NCBI GenBank assembly: GCA_002420305.1
Contig: DIHT01000031.1
Span: forward strand, 7,643 to 24,788
DNA: 17,146 bases
Direction of reading: 5' to 3'
Source: Akkermansiaceae bacterium UBA5689
GTDB lineage: Bacteria; Verrucomicrobiota; Verrucomicrobiia; Verrucomicrobiales; Akkermansiaceae
Shown: piece after piece, positions 7,031-15,626 of the stretch
How positions within the stretch are numbered: the first letter of the stretch is position 1
Layout: the number at the start of each line of letters is the position of its first letter
Notes under the pieces: model-generated
The model's input: the letters and a program-made list of their open reading frames with translations, nothing else
What the model was told of the DNA's origin: nothing
Databases searched by the model: none
Made by a program: the position numbers and the translations under genes

Positions 7031-10000
7031 ATGAAATTTTTCTCTTTCTCCTCAGCCACAGCTCTTCTTCTCTTTCTAACTGGAGAGTTCATTCAGGCAC
7101 AGATGCTTCCGGGGCTTGCTGGCGGACGCGTAGCGAAGGGTGCAGAGCGTGAAGCTGCGCTCGAGCCCTGGCTAACTCTCGGCAACCTCGAAAACACAGG
7201 AGAGGGCGCATTTATCCCAGGAACATGGAAGGGCGTAGGCTCGGCTAGATCAATTACCATACCGGGAAAGGCGACTTTCATTGCTGAGAGTGGGCATAAC
7301 TGGTCTCTACTCTACGGCCTTCGTCTCGAGATCAAGCTATCTAAAGATCAAATCTTCCATGGCGAAGTCGTTTTACACACTCCGCGTCGCGAAGCGAAAT
7401 CCAGCTATCGCACCACCGCTCCCGTCTCGACCAGAGCGAAGTTCAGCCTCATTGGATCGGGCAGGCCTGAATCCATCGATTTACCATTTGCGGCTTTCGA
7501 CAAATTCTATCCTTACGGTGAGACGTTCCATCAGATTGAGAAGATTGAAATCGGGGGCTCCTTTGCCAACGGTAGTACCGGCCGTCTTGCCGTGCCGCGT
7601 GTAGACGTCATCGCGGCCCCGGTATTAAAACTCTTTTCCGAAACCAGGTCCCGCGCCGGAGGGGAAAATGCCGACATCAACTATCAATTGAAGGTGATGA
7701 ACTGCTCCAACCGTTCGCAGTCAGTGACGCTCGCACATCACCCCTACAGCAAACACGTGATGAATGCCTCAATCACGCCGAAGCAAATCACTCTGAAACC
7801 AGGTGAAACCAAGAGTGCTGCAATTACCGTTAATGTTACGGATCGCGTTCCTCCGGGCGGCCGCGAGCGGCAGAAAATCGTGGCCCTCGCTAACGGGCAA
7901 CTTGGCGGCGAGATCGAATTCATCACCGCCCGCAAACTGTCCCACCCTTACCTTGTTCATACCCCGGAACGCTGGCAAGCAGTACGCGATAAGATCAATA
8001 ACTACCAGTGGGCAAAGAGGGCCGCTCAGCGCTACCTCGACCATGAGACCACGGACAGCCGCCCGGGATCACGCTGGCCCTATGCAGTCGCGTGGCAAAT
8101 TTCCCGTGACAGGAAATATGCGGAACAGGCCAAGCAGGGCGTGCGCTTTGATGTGGGCGGGAAGGACCTTATTCAGGCCTGTGAGATTTATGATATGATC
8201 GCGGATTCAGGGGTATTCTCCAAAGGAGACCATATTCGAATTGACCGGGAAATTCGCGAGCGCATGCATCGGATCGACCTTTCCGGGGTAGCTAACCTCG
8301 AACTCCAGGAGGCGCGCTGCGGCTTTACCCTGGCTCTTACCGCTCAGGACTTCGCGTGGTTTGAGCACTTTCTCTACGCTACTGATGGCGTCTACGACAA
8401 CATCGCCAACGGGATCATGCCGGATGGATGGTGGTATGAGGGTTCCGTCAACTATAACGTCTGGGTTTCGCGTTACATCTGCAAAATGGCCCTCGCTGCT
8501 GAACCTTTCGGAGTCAACATGATCGACCACTACTTCACGCCGGGATACTCAAAGGAATTTCGCCGTCTCACCGACGACGTCGAGACCCGAAAGCGTGAAT
8601 TCGGCGGCAAACCATTCCAGAAGTTCGGCAAACACCCCGTTCCCCGCCTCACTCTCGATCAACTCTGGGACTCTTTTATCGACCACCTTTCGCACGACGG
8701 GCAGATCTATGCTGCTAATGATGGAGGCGAGTGGAGCCTTACTTCCGACGAGGGTTTTGAGATTGCTTACATGATGTGGCGTAAACCAGCCTTTGCGGCC
8801 TTGGTCAAACGCCGCGGAGAAGACGGGCGCAGTCTTCTCTACGGCGTGCCAGAATTACCGGAACATACTCCTGAAATCGGAACCCGGTCCGCCTGGTCCG
8901 ACGGCATAGGCTTTATCACCCTACGCTCGCAAACCTCCGATCGCCACCCCAGTGAGCAGATCGAGATGAGCCTGAAATACGGCACTCACGGGGCCTATCA
9001 TGGCCACTTCGACCGAACCAACTTCAACTCCATGCGCCGCTACGATCGCAGTTTTTACTCCAGCGGCCACGGCCTCTGGTATTCTTATGCCAGCTTCATG
9101 TACGGGATGTTCGTGCAGTCGTCCGTAAATCACAACATGGTGGTTGTGGATGGCAGGAATCAGGAGTCGGTTGAGTCACGCCGGCTGATGTTCCATTCCG
9201 GCCCCCGCATGCAGGCCGCCGCTGTAGAAACTGATGCTCGCTGGTCATACCCTCCCTACCTCGGTTTGCAGATGAAACGAGCGAACCGGAAGGAAGGCGA
9301 GAGCGCCATTCTTCCCGGCCGTGACCGCCTTGCCGCTGAAGACGTCTACATGCCCGCGGCGCGCGGAGCAGACGGCAGGGAGCCCGAAGTCGCCGACATC
9401 GGAGATTGGACTGAACGGATCCTTCAACGCCGGATGGCGATTGTTACTGACCATTATATTGTGCTCGCCGATTATCTGGAGGGAGAGAAAGAACACACTT
9501 TCGACAACTTTCTCCAAATCCGAGGCTTCCAGGGAATCCAGGGCGACGGAGTAAAGACGCTCCGGCACACCGAACAAATGGACACCAATCCACGGTTAGC
9601 CACTCAACTCATCACAAACTGCCAATGGTGGAGCAAGGATGGCACTTCCCGCACTCGTTTCCGTACAATCTACGACAACAAATCCCACCTCAACTGGCGT
9701 ACTCTCAAAGGTAAAGAGGGAGATCTTTACGCCGATATATACGCTGCGTGGCCCAAGCAGGCAGAGATCATGGTAGGGGCGGCTCCCGAAGTACGCCACA
9801 GAGCCGGCTGGACCAAATTTACTATCGAAATTGATGGCAAGATGGTCGCCGAGGACGAATTCTCCCCATGGATTCTTGGCCGGAAGGATATCGACCTTCA
9901 GATTCCAGAAAATGCCCAGACTCTCACCCTAAAAACACGGAACGAGGATCGGCGCAAAGGCGGAGGATTCATTCTCAGCAAAGGAGACTGCCTCTTCTGG

Positions 10001-10588
10001 GGGGGTGGTAAATTAGAACTAGCCACCGGCCAAAAACTTCCGTTTTCAGAACTTCAGAGAGAGGGCAAGCTCACCCTCAATGGTATCCGCACTGGAGTTC
10101 ACGGCCGTCCCGAAAATTCGCCAATCAGACCCGGCGAAGACTACCACGGAGGCCCGGTTGTCATCGCAGGGAAACCGTTTCAAGAAACCCTTCCGGCCCA
10201 ACCGAAGGGAGATGGAGAAGTCCGGATCAACCTGAGAAACCTCAATGCGAAGCGGCTGACGGTCGCTCTCGGCGCAGATTATCCACAAGGTCAAGTCACC
10301 AAGTATCAACGTCACTCCTACAGCACTCGAACAACCGGGAAATCGACCTATTTCCTTACCGTCATCGAACCCTTTGAGGAAAAAGACGCCTCCATGATAC
10401 AGACTGTCGAGGCCCGCTCGGAAAGCGAACTCAAGGTCGTGCTGAAAGACGGAACGAAGCACTCGATTTCTATCAGGGAGCTCGCGGATGCAAAGAAACC
10501 AACGGTCACCTTCAGAGAGTTAAAGGCGGGCAAGGTGGTCGCAGAGGAAAATAGCTGGACGTCTGACGGAGCGCCCCTCGCACGGTGA
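7031..10588 (+). CDS. Secreted heparinase II/III-like polysaccharide lyase, very large
   Basis: An 1,185-residue exported protein. Heparinase II/III-like enzymes cleave uronic-acid-containing polysaccharides (glycosaminoglycans, alginate and others) by beta-elimination; the substrate here is unknown. Residues 1-24 are a Sec signal (hydrophobic core, end IQAQ). Residues about 45-195 are a beta-rich domain and 195-300 an Ig-like domain. HPYLVHTPERWQAVRDKI (305-322) starts the alpha/alpha-toroid, which has DGWWYEGSVNYN (465-476). The two-sheet domain follows, with YGTHGAYHGHFDRTNF (650-665) and SSVNHNMVVVDG (697-708). Candidate active-site residues are Tyr469, His657 and His701. The sheet domain continues at 793-870 (ERILQRRMAIVTDHYIVLADYL), is interrupted by a possible carbohydrate-binding insert (about 905-1090), and resumes at STYFLTVIEPFEE (1105-1117). 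Most family members are 600-800 residues, so this one is enlarged at both ends. ATG 7031 has no clear Shine-Dalgarno but gives a good signal peptide. It lies 37 bases after the ATP-grasp gene. Confidence 0.87.
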   Translation: MKFFSFSSATALLLFLTGEFIQAQMLPGLAGGRVAKGAEREAALEPWLTLGNLENTGEGAFIPGTWKGVGSARSITIPGKATFIAESGHNWSLLYGLRLEIKLSKDQIFHGEVVLHTPRREAKSSYRTTAPVSTRAKFSLIGSGRPESIDLPFAAFDKFYPYGETFHQIEKIEIGGSFANGSTGRLAVPRVDVIAAPVLKLFSETRSRAGGENADINYQLKVMNCSNRSQSVTLAHHPYSKHVMNASITPKQITLKPGETKSAAITVNVTDRVPPGGRERQKIVALANGQLGGEIEFITARKLSHPYLVHTPERWQAVRDKINNYQWAKRAAQRYLDHETTDSRPGSRWPYAVAWQISRDRKYAEQAKQGVRFDVGGKDLIQACEIYDMIADSGVFSKGDHIRIDREIRERMHRIDLSGVANLELQEARCGFTLALTAQDFAWFEHFLYATDGVYDNIANGIMPDGWWYEGSVNYNVWVSRYICKMALAAEPFGVNMIDHYFTPGYSKEFRRLTDDVETRKREFGGKPFQKFGKHPVPRLTLDQLWDSFIDHLSHDGQIYAANDGGEWSLTSDEGFEIAYMMWRKPAFAALVKRRGEDGRSLLYGVPELPEHTPEIGTRSAWSDGIGFITLRSQTSDRHPSEQIEMSLKYGTHGAYHGHFDRTNFNSMRRYDRSFYSSGHGLWYSYASFMYGMFVQSSVNHNMVVVDGRNQESVESRRLMFHSGPRMQAAAVETDARWSYPPYLGLQMKRANRKEGESAILPGRDRLAAEDVYMPAARGADGREPEVADIGDWTERILQRRMAIVTDHYIVLADYLEGEKEHTFDNFLQIRGFQGIQGDGVKTLRHTEQMDTNPRLATQLITNCQWWSKDGTSRTRFRTIYDNKSHLNWRTLKGKEGDLYADIYAAWPKQAEIMVGAAPEVRHRAGWTKFTIEIDGKMVAEDEFSPWILGRKDIDLQIPENAQTLTLKTRNEDRRKGGGFILSKGDCLFWGGGKLELATGQKLPFSELQREGKLTLNGIRTGVHGRPENSPIRPGEDYHGGPVVIAGKPFQETLPAQPKGDGEVRINLRNLNAKRLTVALGADYPQGQVTKYQRHSYSTRTTGKSTYFLTVIEPFEEKDASMIQTVEARSESELKVVLKDGTKHSISIRELADAKKPTVTFRELKAGKVVAEENSWTSDGAPLAR

Positions 10589-10603
10589 TTGCATAGTGAC
10601 GCT

Positions 10604-10641
10604 GAGAGCACCTCTCCCGCACCCTGCTCTCCGTCTTTTTT
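10604..10641 (+). terminator. Candidate Rho-independent terminator after the lyase gene
   Basis: GAGAGC (10604-10609) pairs with GCTCTC (10626-10631) around a 16-base loop and is followed by CGTC and six T (10636-10641). It begins 16 bases after the lyase stop codon. The long loop and an alternative pairing (GAGAG-cac-CTCTC at 10604-10616) make it only moderately convincing. Confidence 0.45.
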
Positions 10642-10670
10642 CTCTATCGGAAGAACGTCCGAAAAGAAAA

Positions 10671-10733
10671 TTGCGCTTACCAGAACCAAGCTACAACCCA
10701 TCAAGAGAAGCGCGAGTATTCTGGTAAGAACAA
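10671..10733. repeat. Long inverted repeat, 10-bp perfect arms (13 of 15 paired overall)
   Basis: CTTACCAGAA (10676-10685) is the exact reverse complement of TTCTGGTAAG (10719-10728). After two unpaired positions on each side, TTG (10671-10673) and CAA (10731-10733) extend the pairing. The spacer is 33 bases. The structure lies wholly in the intergenic region, between the terminator candidate of the lyase gene and the next gene. No T-tract follows. It could be a structured leader or small RNA, or a double operator site. Confidence 0.5.
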
Positions 10734-10992
10734 TATCCACGGTCTTGCCACATGTATCCCATTATCAAGGACTAACGACATCCTCGGCGCATCGGACCGT
10801 CTTTGGGTGCCCACCTCAACGCTTTTACCCGGTCTGCAGCTTCGGCATATCCTTCGACAGAGCAACTCACCACGAATCATAACAAGGGCACGGCACAGCC
10901 CGCACTTTCACTCGAGATCGAACCGTGGTAACTCCCGCCGGCCTTCCTCCGAGGTCCCCTTGAACACCACCAGACACACCCGAGACAGCTTC

Positions 10993-12432
10993 ATGACAAA
11001 TCACGCACCACCCCGGATCTGCTCAGTCCTCCTTTGGGCAACTATGACTACCCTGTCCCCCTTATCAGCCCAAGGAGTCATCAGCATTAACCTCAAGGCT
11101 GGGAATACCATCAATAACCAGAACACCTTCGCGGGCTTTACTGCCTGGCAGGAAGGAGCGTGGATCAATACTTCCGCCGCGAGCATAAACAACCTTACTG
11201 ATGCCTCCGGGGTAGCTACTTCCGCGGATATCTCGGCACCGGGAAACCGCGCGGGATCCTTCTCCGGAGCGCCGCTTAACTTCAGCCCCATGAAGTCCGG
11301 CATTCAATTCTTCGCAGAAAACCCAGCTCCCACCGTAATCAGTGAGATTCCTTATTCCAACTACAAGGTAGTCGTCTACCTGACGGGATTCGATGGCAAC
11401 AATGCTTCCTACATTACCGATGGAACCAGCACTTACTACTGGGACCCCAAGGCCTTCAGCAAGGACCTGACCCTGACCACCCAAGCTACCTACGAGACCG
11501 GAACCACTGCGACTAAGGCGAATATCGCAATTTTTGGTTCAGATGAAGCCCCCCTGACATCCTCTTCAATCACCCTCAATTTCGGCCTCGCCCCAGGGGC
11601 AAGCGGGGGAGGTGGGATTGGCGGGTTCCAGATTATTGAAATTCCAACATCTGATGAGCTACTCGAACTCACCCTCGTTGGTAACGGGGACAACTACGAT
11701 CTAAGCTGGAATAGCAGAACTGGCATGGTGTATGACCTCCTCAGCAGCGCTGACTTATCGAATTTGCCCACCAGCAACTGGAATCCCCACCTCGAACCCC
11801 TCACTGTCTACAGCGGCATCCCGGCCTCGGGTACTGGAACAAATGTCCTCACCAACGTCCCCTCGGATGGACCAAGGCGCTTCTTCGTGGTTCGAGAGTC
11901 GGAGGCCCCTCAGCCTCTTCCTCTCGAGGACTTCGATGCCATGCCCCCTTCCCTTCCTGCCGGTTGGACTGTCCGTGATTCCGGAAACGGAACAATGTGG
12001 CAGGTCGGAACGCCCACCGGAGAAAACAGTCCACCCACCGCTGCCAGTGGCCAGAACAGTGCTGGCACCAACATCGCCGGAAACTACCTTGACGGCACTG
12101 ATACAGCCCTCACTTCACCGGAGATTATCATTCCACCGGAGAGAGACGCCCTTCTTTCCTTTAGGCAATTCATCGACACCGACCTCGCCTTAATTGATCC
12201 TGACCTCGGATTCGTCCGCATCCTCGATGCCGACAACGACACTCCCATCGCCAGCTTGGAGATTTCTTCTATTGAGGGCAGTGCTGCCGGATGGAGCGAT
12301 CAATCCCTTGCGCTGCCAGCTGGGGAGGTCGCTGGAAAAACTATCAAGCTAGAATTTCGCTTCGTCAGCAACGATGACGGTAGTGTCTGGGGAGGATTTT
12401 ATATCGATGACGTGAGTGTTACCCTGCCCTAG
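10993..12432 (+). CDS. Secreted two-domain beta-sandwich protein, adhesin-like
   Basis: A 479-residue exported protein of unknown function. Residues 1-27 form a Sec signal ending LSAQ. Residues about 28-218 are a beta-rich domain with YSNYKVVVYLTGFDGN (121-136), ITDGTSTYYW (141-150) and a glycine-rich close GGGGIGGFQIIEI (205-217); I recall this pattern from secreted Verrucomicrobiota and Planctomycetota proteins. Residues 223-302 are the surface module seen in two other proteins of this window: LLELTL..., then YDLLSSADL (247-255) and GPRRFFVVRE (293-302). Residues 312-479 look like a jellyroll of the choice-of-anchor/MAM-like type, ending VWGGFYIDDVSVTLP. There is no PEP-CTERM tail. Start: the frame is open from 10807, but ATG 10993 gives a clean signal peptide and has a weak GAGAC nearby. 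The gene converges on the propeller gene. Extracellular location is confident; function is not. Confidence 0.8.
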   Translation: MTNHAPPRICSVLLWATMTTLSPLSAQGVISINLKAGNTINNQNTFAGFTAWQEGAWINTSAASINNLTDASGVATSADISAPGNRAGSFSGAPLNFSPMKSGIQFFAENPAPTVISEIPYSNYKVVVYLTGFDGNNASYITDGTSTYYWDPKAFSKDLTLTTQATYETGTTATKANIAIFGSDEAPLTSSSITLNFGLAPGASGGGGIGGFQIIEIPTSDELLELTLVGNGDNYDLSWNSRTGMVYDLLSSADLSNLPTSNWNPHLEPLTVYSGIPASGTGTNVLTNVPSDGPRRFFVVRESEAPQPLPLEDFDAMPPSLPAGWTVRDSGNGTMWQVGTPTGENSPPTAASGQNSAGTNIAGNYLDGTDTALTSPEIIIPPERDALLSFRQFIDTDLALIDPDLGFVRILDADNDTPIASLEISSIEGSAAGWSDQSLALPAGEVAGKTIKLEFRFVSNDDGSVWGGFYIDDVSVTLP

Positions 12433-12495
12433 CCGCTCTCCCGGACCTCACCAGACACCAGCAAACCAACGCAGACCCCAGCCTCTTCTGAAGGC

Positions 12496-12530
12496 GAGAA
12501 TCCGTGGCGTCTCTTACCTCAGGGATTCTC
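12496..12530. repeat. 8-bp inverted repeat at the convergent gene ends
   Basis: GAGAATCC (12496-12503) and GGATTCTC (12523-12530) are perfect reverse complements with a 19-base spacer. The right arm overlaps the last codons and stop region of the minus-strand propeller gene. No T-tract follows on either strand. It may weakly separate the two converging transcripts, or be chance. Confidence 0.3.
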
Positions 12531-15500
12531 TACCACCATAAAGAAGCGGCGGGGATCAGTCACCTCGCAGGGCACACCGCAAATTACCTCTCCACCCGTT
12601 CCTGTGAAGGTTCCGTCCCGATTGATGACCCCATCAAGAACGCTGCAGGCGGCATCATCCCATTGGATAAGATCGATCGACTCCCGGACGCGATATGTCC
12701 GACCAAGCCGGGTTGCAATCGTGAGCTCCAGGAGGGGTTCTGGTTGGGCAAGCAGCGCGATCCGTCGAATCCCAAAGGGCACTTCCCCTTCGCGACTGCG
12801 ACTAAGACGAACCGAGACACTGAACAAACGCTCTGAGCTGATCACTCGATCACCTCCGTAGAGACGATGGATCTGCAGAGAGGTGAAGTCGGGAGAGTTA
12901 GTCCCGTCATCGAAGCGCGTGAGCAACAGATCAACCGGGTAGACCTCTCCGGGACCAAGGGAGACCGAGATGCGGTAGACATTACCAGCAACGGTATCAG
13001 CAAGACCCTCTCTGACCCCAAGAATTCCCGCTGTATCCGAGATCACAAAGTCGGCAGTGACCAACTCGTTACTGGTGTTCTCGAGAAGCAGCTCAGTAGT
13101 TGCGCTGCCACCCACGGGAACTGCCACGGGCTCACTCGGGTCTCCGCCAATAACAACCGCCCCCTCTTCCGGGGCAAAAACCTTGCCCGTGCAGCAAATA
13201 GGCTCAAGGTCGGGGGTAATTACTGCACAGATTTGGTAGGCGGCACAGAAGCCCGGCTCAAGCCCTTCGCAGTTGATCTGAATGGGTATGGTGACGCAAC
13301 CACCGGGAGGGACCGGGCCGATTGTCCCACTCGCAGGGCTGAAGGCAGAAGGAGGCAAAGTCACCGGGCAAGCAGGATCAGAAATGGAGGTAGCAGACCA
13401 GGTATAGGTGCGAGGAACACTGGAGTTGTTGCAGATCGTGTAACTGGCCGTTGCTACCAGGCCTCCTCCATCTGCATTGGGGCGGCAGGGTATTAGATCG
13501 TCGAGCTTGCAGGTGTCAGGAAGCTCTGGCTCCCCTCCACATTCTGGCAGCTCAATACAGATCTCCTGTGAGCAGCACTCGACGAGGTCAGAGTCATGAA
13601 CGGCGAAACTGACGCAGAGAGAGCCTGGGAGCCCGATGTAACAGGCTTCCACGGTGCCGATCCCACCCGGTGGAATGGGATTGGGAGAGGGCTCGACCGA
13701 AGCGTCGACGAATCCGGAGGGCGGCAGGAAGGTCGCGTGAGCGAAGTCGAATCCGGCACTGCCATTGAAATTGGTCAGGTTGAGGACGGTGAGCTCAATG
13801 GTGTATTTGATCAGACCATTGGGCTGAGGCTCGCAAGTGACAGACTGATCGATTACCTCAAGACAATCACAATTGGGGAGGTCGAAGCAGAATTTCTCCG
13901 TACAACACTCCTCCCCAGTAGAATCAAGCATGGTCAGACGCAGACAGAACTTCTCCCCGCTGACAGAAGTCGGCAGGGTAATGTTCTGGGTGTAGGTGCC
14001 TCCGTCTGGGATTCCAGCCCCAGGAATCTCGATGATATCATCCGGGTTTGGTGTGCCGGTGATAGCGCTCCCTGGGAGTTCATCAGCTGGGCAAGGGGTG
14101 AACCACAGATATTTGACAGCCTGCCCCGACAGATTCGTTAAGGTCACGTCAATACTGAAGGGAGCACCCTCTTCCTCAGGACATTCGATATCCCTCACTT
14201 CAATTTCAACACAACGAACATCCTGGGGATCCTGCATGATGTCGATGTCGCCGCCGACGCCCTTGTAGTCCGGACCGCTCGTCGTGTAATCAGGATCGTA
14301 GGGAACTCGATAGCTATAGTCGACAATCGCGGAAACTGACGGAAAGTCAGTGATTCTTACGCCCTGAATTCCGTGTGGCCCCATGGAGTCTGCGGTGTCA
14401 GCGCTGGAGCACCAGATGAGCTCCTCTTGAACACCTCCCTCCATCCCAAAGTCCGCGCCACCATAGGTCTCACCCCGGCCCCAGCTGTTACCGGACTGGA
14501 GAGTATTCGTGATACCCCAGCTGCTAATGGAAGTATCCCATTGGGCGACGAATACCCTGCCGGCGTGATTAGCGCTGGCAATAAAGCCCCCTCCCCAGTC
14601 CCTCTGACCTCGTTGAGCGAGGATCATCCTCTGGCCGTCGGCTGAGATCTCGATATCGGCCACCGGGATGTGAATTGCAGACCAATTAGAAGCCCCGGGA
14701 GTTTCTCCGGGAACCGCGAGGATCTCCATGTCAGTACTAGGGATAATCGCACCGGTTGCGTCGAGGTCGACGCGGCGGATCTTCCCCTCGTCACCAGCAT
14801 AGCCGGTATTCCAAACGGCATAATAGACCTGCTTATTGTGGACCGCGATCCCCCAGAGACGGTCATTGACGGGAGGCATACCGGGGTCACCCGAATCGGG
14901 TGTGAGGGGATCGAAAGGCGTGCCAGATGGCGCCCCACCACCGGCAGGAATGCGATAAATCATACCATCCTCCATATTAGTGGCGAAGAACTGATCAAAG
15001 TCGGAATCGTAGGCGATATTGCCAACGCCAGGGCCTGAGATGAATCCATCCCCCAGATCTACGGCCTGCTGAGGAAGCACCGAAAACACAGAGGGCGCTC
15101 CGGTGTTCCGATCGATCTTGTAAATAGTCCCAGCGGCCGAAAGGTCGGTGGCACCGCCACCGAGAACGCCATATTGACGATAGAACTCGTAAGATGGATC
15201 CTGATTAGGATAGAGCCCCCCCGCAGCCACATATATATCACCGTCAGAATCAATCTCGGTCCCAAAGAGCATTCCTAGGTTTTCGGCTGTCCATGATGGC
15301 TCGTGATGACACTCGAGGCTCGGTGTTCCGTTACTGGTCACCGCTGTCCACAGAGGTGCAGAAAAGCCACGCATTCCGTAATTGAGCGGGTCGGGATTGC
15401 GGATATCCATCAAGCCTAAGGAGTAGGCCACGTTCGCAGGGAGCGGGTTGCCAAAAGCATCTTTCTTAGGGCCAATACATGTAACGATCGCGATCCCGGG

Positions 15501-15626
15501 TTGCATCTGGGGAGTCCCCCAGGGTGGAGCGCCGGAAGCAGCTGTGACCAGAAAGAGTAATGCTGTGGCCATGGTCGCGATGATTTTCGGACAAATCGAC
15601 GCTGCAGACTGTGAGGCGTTCTTCAT
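12519..15626 (-). CDS. Secreted beta-propeller protein with Cys-Cys repeats and C-terminal surface module
   Basis: An exported protein of 1,035 residues; I do not recognise the full-length family. Residues 1-33 are a Sec signal (MATALLFLVTAASG core). Residues about 45-465 look like a beta-propeller of strand-turn repeats (GTEIDSDGDIYVAAGG, AGTIYKIDRNTG, LWGIAVHNKQVYYAVW, DIEISADGQRMILAQRG). Residues about 472-820 are three tandem repeats of 110-130 residues, each opening with Cys and closing with a Cys-Cys pair: EECCTEKFC, VECCSQEIC and PICCTGKV (pairs near 574, 684 and 811). A fourth Ig-like unit without these cysteines follows. The last 70 residues are the module shared with two other proteins here (TYRVRESIDLIQW...DPRRFFMVVENP). 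Many cysteines suggest disulphides outside the cytoplasm. Start: the frame opens at ATG 15668, but ATG 15626 gives the best signal peptide; neither has a well-spaced Shine-Dalgarno. The DUF4126 gene lies 271 bases upstream. Confidence 0.83.
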   Translation of the reverse strand: MKNASQSAASICPKIIATMATALLFLVTAASGAPPWGTPQMQPGIAIVTCIGPKKDAFGNPLPANVAYSLGLMDIRNPDPLNYGMRGFSAPLWTAVTSNGTPSLECHHEPSWTAENLGMLFGTEIDSDGDIYVAAGGLYPNQDPSYEFYRQYGVLGGGATDLSAAGTIYKIDRNTGAPSVFSVLPQQAVDLGDGFISGPGVGNIAYDSDFDQFFATNMEDGMIYRIPAGGGAPSGTPFDPLTPDSGDPGMPPVNDRLWGIAVHNKQVYYAVWNTGYAGDEGKIRRVDLDATGAIIPSTDMEILAVPGETPGASNWSAIHIPVADIEISADGQRMILAQRGQRDWGGGFIASANHAGRVFVAQWDTSISSWGITNTLQSGNSWGRGETYGGADFGMEGGVQEELIWCSSADTADSMGPHGIQGVRITDFPSVSAIVDYSYRVPYDPDYTTSGPDYKGVGGDIDIMQDPQDVRCVEIEVRDIECPEEEGAPFSIDVTLTNLSGQAVKYLWFTPCPADELPGSAITGTPNPDDIIEIPGAGIPDGGTYTQNITLPTSVSGEKFCLRLTMLDSTGEECCTEKFCFDLPNCDCLEVIDQSVTCEPQPNGLIKYTIELTVLNLTNFNGSAGFDFAHATFLPPSGFVDASVEPSPNPIPPGGIGTVEACYIGLPGSLCVSFAVHDSDLVECCSQEICIELPECGGEPELPDTCKLDDLIPCRPNADGGGLVATASYTICNNSSVPRTYTWSATSISDPACPVTLPPSAFSPASGTIGPVPPGGCVTIPIQINCEGLEPGFCAAYQICAVITPDLEPICCTGKVFAPEEGAVVIGGDPSEPVAVPVGGSATTELLLENTSNELVTADFVISDTAGILGVREGLADTVAGNVYRISVSLGPGEVYPVDLLLTRFDDGTNSPDFTSLQIHRLYGGDRVISSERLFSVSVRLSRSREGEVPFGIRRIALLAQPEPLLELTIATRLGRTYRVRESIDLIQWDDAACSVLDGVINRDGTFTGTGGEVICGVPCEVTDPRRFFMVVENP

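Larger units (their letters stand above)
10589..10992. other. Intergenic region with hairpins, no convincing gene
   Basis: This 404-bp stretch follows the lyase gene and precedes the secreted adhesin-like gene, both on the plus strand. It holds a terminator-like hairpin with a T6 run (10604-10641) and a long inverted repeat (10671-10733). On the minus strand a frame opening at 10740 starts with a hydrophobic signal-like stretch but runs antisense into the lyase gene. The frame of the downstream gene stays open back to 10807, but that extension is Arg/Pro/Ser-rich without domain features, so I start the gene at 10993. Confidence 0.55.

Noticed and set aside
10807..10992. 62-codon N-terminal extension of the secreted protein at 10993
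   Set aside because: Arg/Pro/Ser-rich without domain features, and it would bury the signal peptide that begins at 10993.
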